25,881 nt of DNA from contig QNAG01000006.1 in assembly GCA_003641415.1 (NCBI GenBank), positions 1 through 25,881 on the forward strand. Direction: 5' to 3'. Position numbers and translations under genes: made by a program. The notes beneath the pieces are model-generated. The model was not told the DNA's origin, searched no databases, and saw nothing but the letters and a program-made list of their open reading frames with translations. This document shows positions 22,804 to 25,881 of the stretch, piece by piece; position 1 is the first letter of the stretch; each line of letters begins with the position of its first letter. The DNA comes from Candidatus Zixiibacteriota bacterium. GTDB lineage: Bacteria > Zixibacteria > MSB-5A5 > GN15 > FEB-12.

Positions 22804-22836
22804 AAAAAAATAGGAGTCATCGTCCTGATGACTCCT
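22804..22836 (-). terminator. Perfect terminator hairpin upstream of purL
   Basis: On the minus strand the arms AGGAGTCATC and GATGACTCCT form a ten-pair perfect stem with a five-base loop, followed by A and seven T. It lies 70 bases before the purL start and about 335 bases after lpdA. It either ends lpdA read-through, ends a small RNA, or acts as an attenuator in the purL leader. Confidence 0.85.
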
Positions 22837-22873
22837 TCAATCCCCACCAAGTGAAATAACCCTTCACCGCCAT
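22817..22873 (-). other. Possible 18-codon leader ORF overlapping the terminator
   Basis: ATG at 22873 opens a short frame with two adjacent tryptophans (YFTWWGLKESSGR) that stops inside the 3' arm of the hairpin. The geometry resembles a leader peptide of an attenuator. No good ribosome binding site precedes it, and tryptophan codons make no obvious sense for purine synthesis, so it may well be chance. Confidence 0.2.
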
Positions 22874-23171
22874 TCTTGCTATGAATGATCTTTATTCCAC
22901 GTATAATAAAGCAACAATATACATGCCAGAATGCCGCATCATTTCAATGTTGTGTTTAAGAGCATAAGCCACAATTAGTTGCAAGGTTGCTTCTCTATAT
23001 GTTATGGAAGTATGAGAGATAAAAACGCATATCCTGCGCCAGATATAATTTGCTAATAAGTCGCTATTGAAATGTAAGACTTTATGTTACATCACATTAA
23101 CTAAACATAACGATACAATTGTTTTTCCTGCTGATTCTTGCGCTTTTAAGCAATAAGCAGTTGCTGCGTCT
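22837..23171. other. Intergenic region between lpdA and the purL leader
   Basis: About 335 bases without a credible protein gene. It contains a weak hairpin just after lpdA (23128-23160, arms CTGCT and AGCAG with inner pairs) and a TATTAT element on the minus strand near 22905. That element could be the -10 box for purL or for a small RNA ending at the 22804 terminator. No known riboswitch consensus was recognised. Confidence 0.45.
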
Positions 23172-24569
23172 TTATTTTCGGTGAGGAAGATGGACACATG
23201 TTCCGTGAAGGTCATGTGCAGCTTCCATCAATGACTCTGAAATAACCGGATGGCCAAAGATTAAGTCCCCTAGTTGCTTAACAGTTATTCCTTGACGAAT
23301 TGCCAATGCTGCTGTGTGGATGATTTCTGTCGCATGTGTTCCCATAATGTGCACTCCTAGAAGTTGATCATTATCTTCGTCTCCGATCACCTTAACCTCG
23401 CCGGAAATCTCATCTTCCGCATGAGCTTTGCCAAGAGCACGCAACGGAAACCTTCCAACTGTAATTTTGTATTTCTTTGCGGCTGCTGCTTCACTTAGAC
23501 CAACCGAAGCTACCTCGGGATGAGTGAATATCACCGAAGGTACACCCAGATAGTTTTTCTCGGCTTGGCCACCCAGGGCATTGTCGATAGCTACTTCGCC
23601 ATCATGAACGGCTGTGTACGCCAAGAGCATTTCACCACGAACATCACCGATGGCGTAGATATTGTCGATATTGGTACGCATGTGGTTATCAGTTTTGATA
23701 GCCCCGTTCTTGTTCAGTTCCACCCCAATATTCTCAAGACCGAGGTCTTCTGTATTGAAAGCTCGTCCCACCGCTACAAAAGTTTGTTCTGTTTCGATTG
23801 TTTTCCCGTTAGATAATTCAGCCTGTACACTTCCAGGCCCGGCAACTAGTGAATTGATGGTTGTCCCTGTGTGCAGCTTAACTTTAAGCTTCTTCAACTC
23901 GCGTTGGATCAAGCGCGCAGAGTCGGAATCCTCAAGTGGCAGCGCTTGCTGAAGCATCTCCACTACCGTAACCTGTACGCCGAGCATTGCTAGCATAAAG
24001 GCCCATTCACAACCAATCACACCAGCTCCAACAATCAAAATCGATTTGGGAAGTTTCTGCAATTCGAACATATGATCGGAATTGAGTACTTTTTTTCCAT
24101 CAATTGACAGCCCCGGAAGATCACGAGAGCGTGAGCCTGTGGCGATGATGATATCCTCAGTATCAAGAACAGTCTCTGTACCGTCAGCAACAGATACAGA
24201 CACTTTATTATGGTCGAGCAATCTGCCGCGTCCTTTGATATATGTTACCCCGTGAGAATCAAACAGCTTCTCTATGCCCCCGACCAACATATTTACAATG
24301 TGATTTTTTCGCTCTATCATTACCGGCCAATCATAAGAAGGAGGGGTCTCTATATTAATTCCCAATGTGCTGGCGTTTTTGATTTTGTGATATAGAGTAG
24401 CCGAGGCTATCAGAGTTTTGGAGGGAATGCATCCTCTATTGAGACAGACTCCTCCGAGTCGATCAGTCTCTACCACTGCAACTTTGGCGCCTTTTATTGA
24501 GGCTCTTATCGCAGCGGTGTAGCCACCTGGTCCGCCTCCGATAATTACAATATCATATGGTTTTATCAA
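23172..24569 (-). CDS. lpdA: Dihydrolipoyl dehydrogenase (E3)
   Basis: 465 residues from the TTG at 24569. A flavoprotein that reoxidises dihydrolipoamide of 2-oxoacid dehydrogenases or of the glycine cleavage system, using NAD. It has the N-terminal FAD dinucleotide fold (YDIVIIGGGPGGYTAA), the redox-active disulfide in GGVCLNRGCIPSKTL (Cys42 and Cys47 in this numbering), the NAD fold (ILIVGAGVIGCEWA), the second FAD motif (NIYAIGDV) and the C-terminal dimerisation domain with the catalytic His-Glu pair in GHPVISE. The frame extends to a GTG at 24584, but GGAGGT lies between the two, four bases before the TTG, and nothing precedes the GTG, so TTG is preferred. No E1 or E2 gene is in the window, so its partner complex is unknown. 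Confidence 0.95.
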   Translation of the reverse strand: MIKPYDIVIIGGGPGGYTAAIRASIKGAKVAVVETDRLGGVCLNRGCIPSKTLIASATLYHKIKNASTLGINIETPPSYDWPVMIERKNHIVNMLVGGIEKLFDSHGVTYIKGRGRLLDHNKVSVSVADGTETVLDTEDIIIATGSRSRDLPGLSIDGKKVLNSDHMFELQKLPKSILIVGAGVIGCEWAFMLAMLGVQVTVVEMLQQALPLEDSDSARLIQRELKKLKVKLHTGTTINSLVAGPGSVQAELSNGKTIETEQTFVAVGRAFNTEDLGLENIGVELNKNGAIKTDNHMRTNIDNIYAIGDVRGEMLLAYTAVHDGEVAIDNALGGQAEKNYLGVPSVIFTHPEVASVGLSEAAAAKKYKITVGRFPLRALGKAHAEDEISGEVKVIGDEDNDQLLGVHIMGTHATEIIHTAALAIRQGITVKQLGDLIFGHPVISESLMEAAHDLHGTCVHLPHRK

Positions 24570-24647
24570 CAGACCTCCATCCACTCGGATAATAGTACAT
24601 TTGGTTTTAATTTATAAATTTCTTCCCAAGGGGCAATAGGAATGAAC

Positions 24648-24676
24648 AAAAAAAGACCGGCCTATTTCGGCCGGCC
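24648..24676 (-). terminator. Intrinsic terminator of the lipoprotein operon
   Basis: On the minus strand, CCGGCC and GGCCGG pair around a six-base loop and are followed by TC and seven T, about 20 bases after the stop of the gene at 24696. It separates that operon from lpdA. Confidence 0.88.
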
Positions 24677-24695
24677 AGTTTGTTTTCAGACTAGG

Positions 24696-25250
24696 TTACA
24701 GTCCAGCGGTGAACGTTACAATCACGCGCATGGAATCAATATGTACATTAGTGTTGTCAGCCCCGCCGGCTTCCATGGCAAAGATACGTAACGACCCGCT
24801 CTCAACGTAGCTCTTAAGTTTGTCTATACCTTTAAGATAAGTAAAGGATTGTCCGTACGTTATATATGTTTTAGCACTGTCTGGCAGTGGGATATCGTCA
24901 AGTATCAGCGTGGCTTTATTCTCAACCTCACTCCGTGAAGTAAGATGATTCAAACCGGAACCCACATAAGTAGCATAGACCCGATAGGTTTTTTCAGTAT
25001 CGGTATTGTTAGTAGCCCAAAGCTCAAAACCAACCAAATCAATATCCTTAAGATATTCTCTATGATCCTTCCATTCGGAGGCATCGGTCATATCAACCTG
25101 ACCATAGAAAAAATTGCCAGTCCAAGTCAGAGTTTCATTTTCGGCGAGCTTGAACGAAATCACCCAGGTGCCGCTGATTACTCCGCAGGCCAGAAACAAG
25201 AGGACTGCCGCTACGCCAAACACACCCAGTTTTTTACTGATTGTCTTCAT
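24696..25250 (-). CDS. Predicted lipoprotein of unknown function
   Basis: 184 residues from the ATG at 25250. The N terminus MKTISKKLGVF followed by a hydrophobic stretch ending LLFLAC looks like a lipoprotein signal peptide with Cys at about residue 22; Phe at -3 makes the lipobox non-standard, so ordinary secretion is an alternative. The mature part is mostly beta-strand in character (TLTWTGNFFYGQVD, LVGFELWATNNTD, YRVYATYVGSG) and ends in MRVIVTFTAGL; no family was recognised. An in-frame ATG at 25265 overlaps the stop of the upstream gene (ATGA). I prefer 25250 because it gives a normal signal peptide and has GAGGG eight bases upstream. It forms a two-gene operon with the beta-barrel-like gene, ending at the terminator at 24648. 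Confidence 0.75.
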   Translation of the reverse strand: MKTISKKLGVFGVAAVLLFLACGVISGTWVISFKLAENETLTWTGNFFYGQVDMTDASEWKDHREYLKDIDLVGFELWATNNTDTEKTYRVYATYVGSGLNHLTSRSEVENKATLILDDIPLPDSAKTYITYGQSFTYLKGIDKLKSYVESGSLRIFAMEAGGADNTNVHIDSMRVIVTFTAGL

Positions 25251-25261
25251 GCAGTCATCCC

Positions 25262-25807
25262 TCATTTACCAAAATAAAAGTTAATGCCAGCAGTTACGGC
25301 TCCGGACTTCTTTGTACCGCCACCATCAGTTGATATAACCGCAACATGACCTCGGAAATCTAACCCTACTTTTGAAGCCACACCTATCTCGACACCAAAA
25401 CCAGTTGACCAGCCTGTGTTCTTGTTTTCAGTTCCAACCTGATCAAGGCTGGTAGCATAGTAGCCAATTCCAAAAAGACCATACGGTTTGACACCAACGC
25501 CTCCGAATGATCCACCTAAAACGGCATCAAGACAATAAGCGGTTACTTTTGCTCCTTCCAGGTCGGAAGTGAAATCATCAAACTCTGGGTTACCGTAACG
25601 TGTGAAGTTTAGTCCTGGTTCTATCACTATTATAGGCAAGAGCTTAATTCGCGCTTTGAATCCAAAAACAGAGCCTTGTTTCTGATCCTGTTGAGCGATA
25701 GGGAATTCTAATCCCCCACTCACTCCTGCTCCCAAACCAATCATTCCAGCATGAGCCGATGGCATCAGAAAACACATCAACAGGATTGAGATTAACCCTA
25801 CCCTCAT
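25262..25807 (-). CDS. Secreted outer-membrane beta-barrel-like protein
   Basis: 181 residues. A clear signal peptide (MRVGLISILLMCFLMPSAHA, cleavage before GMIGLG) precedes a glycine- and aromatic-rich sequence of alternating strands: GVSGGLEFPI, VFGFKARIKLLPIIVIEPGL, VKPYGLFGIGYYA, STGFGVEIGVASKVGLDF and GAVTAGINFYFGK. The pattern and length suit an eight-stranded outer-membrane barrel of the OmpA/OprF-like porin-family type (small beta-barrel domain). The penultimate-strand ending NFYFGK lacks the usual terminal aromatic residue, so the exact fold is uncertain. The ATG at 25807 has GGAGGT four bases upstream. It overlaps or abuts the lipoprotein gene and has a promoter just upstream. Confidence 0.8.
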   Translation of the reverse strand: MRVGLISILLMCFLMPSAHAGMIGLGAGVSGGLEFPIAQQDQKQGSVFGFKARIKLLPIIVIEPGLNFTRYGNPEFDDFTSDLEGAKVTAYCLDAVLGGSFGGVGVKPYGLFGIGYYATSLDQVGTENKNTGWSTGFGVEIGVASKVGLDFRGHVAVISTDGGGTKKSGAVTAGINFYFGK

Positions 25808-25841
25808 CGTACCTCCATCATGTTCTCTCTAAATCATATAT

Positions 25842-25871
25842 ACAATAACAGATTAGAGTAGCGGCTGTCAA
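25842..25871 (-). promoter_or_regulatory. Promoter of the beta-barrel/lipoprotein operon
   Basis: On the minus strand a perfect TTGACA (25871-25866) is followed after 18 bases by TATTGT (25847-25842), which matches the -10 consensus at four of six positions. The leader to the ATG at 25807 would be about 30 bases. Confidence 0.55.
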
Positions 25872-25881
25872 GTAGATACTC

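Noticed and set aside
1..25881. tRNA or rRNA genes, insertion sequences, CRISPR arrays, attachment sites
   Set aside because: No cloverleaf or CCA-ended tRNA-like segment, no transposase or integrase, and no regularly spaced direct repeats were seen on either strand by reading; a dedicated scan was not possible.

Overview
The window comes from a diderm bacterium of moderate GC. It carries a predicted lipoprotein, a secreted beta-barrel-like protein and Gram-negative style signal peptides. Genes are tightly packed with GGAGG-type ribosome binding sites and occasional GTG or TTG starts. The mix of genes suggests a little-studied lineage of the FCB type (Zixibacteria-like); that placement is an impression from gene content and was not tested. 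No mobile element, CRISPR array, tRNA or rRNA was seen.

Layout. (1) Positions 1-699, minus strand: a small DUF3566-like membrane protein gene followed by the 5' end of gltX (glutamyl-tRNA synthetase), which runs off the window. (2) Positions 700-1079: a divergent intergenic region with two candidate promoters facing right. (3) Positions 1080-12342, plus strand: the notable part, twelve tightly packed genes that are three tandem, diverged copies of one four-gene block, A-B-C-D. A is a secreted-FN3, membrane-anchored protein with a conserved cytoplasmic domain. B is a polytopic membrane protein of about 6 TM. C is a membrane-anchored, Rossmann-like extracytoplasmic protein. D is a polytopic membrane protein with very conserved loops. 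A strong intrinsic terminator follows at 12364. I do not recognise a characterised function for any of the four families (A may be what Pfam calls DUF6754, from memory only). The order, spacing and co-duplication argue for an inner-membrane complex present in three paralogous versions. (4) Positions 12402-12854: a gene-poor AT-rich gap, then a small, very basic orphan protein.

(5) Positions 13349-18471, plus strand: pyruvate phosphate dikinase with an unusual lysine-rich N-terminal tail, then a fused alpha-beta ADP-forming acyl-CoA (acetate-CoA) ligase. Both enzymes conserve phosphoanhydride energy around pyruvate and acetyl-CoA, which fits an anaerobic or energy-limited metabolism. (6) Positions 18544-22733, minus strand: an alkyltransferase-like DNA repair protein (active-site Cys replaced by Trp), panC, a Nudix hydrolase and purL. 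PurL is preceded by a possible leader with a perfect terminator hairpin. (7) Positions 23172-25807, minus strand: lpdA, a predicted lipoprotein and a beta-barrel-like secreted protein, the last two forming an operon with its own promoter and terminator.

Topology by the positive-inside rule gives a working picture of the A-B-C-D complex. C places its soluble domain outside the cytoplasm and A places its conserved domain inside, while B and D form the membrane core. All functional statements about A-D are inference; the paralogy, gene order, overlaps and motifs are read directly from the sequence.
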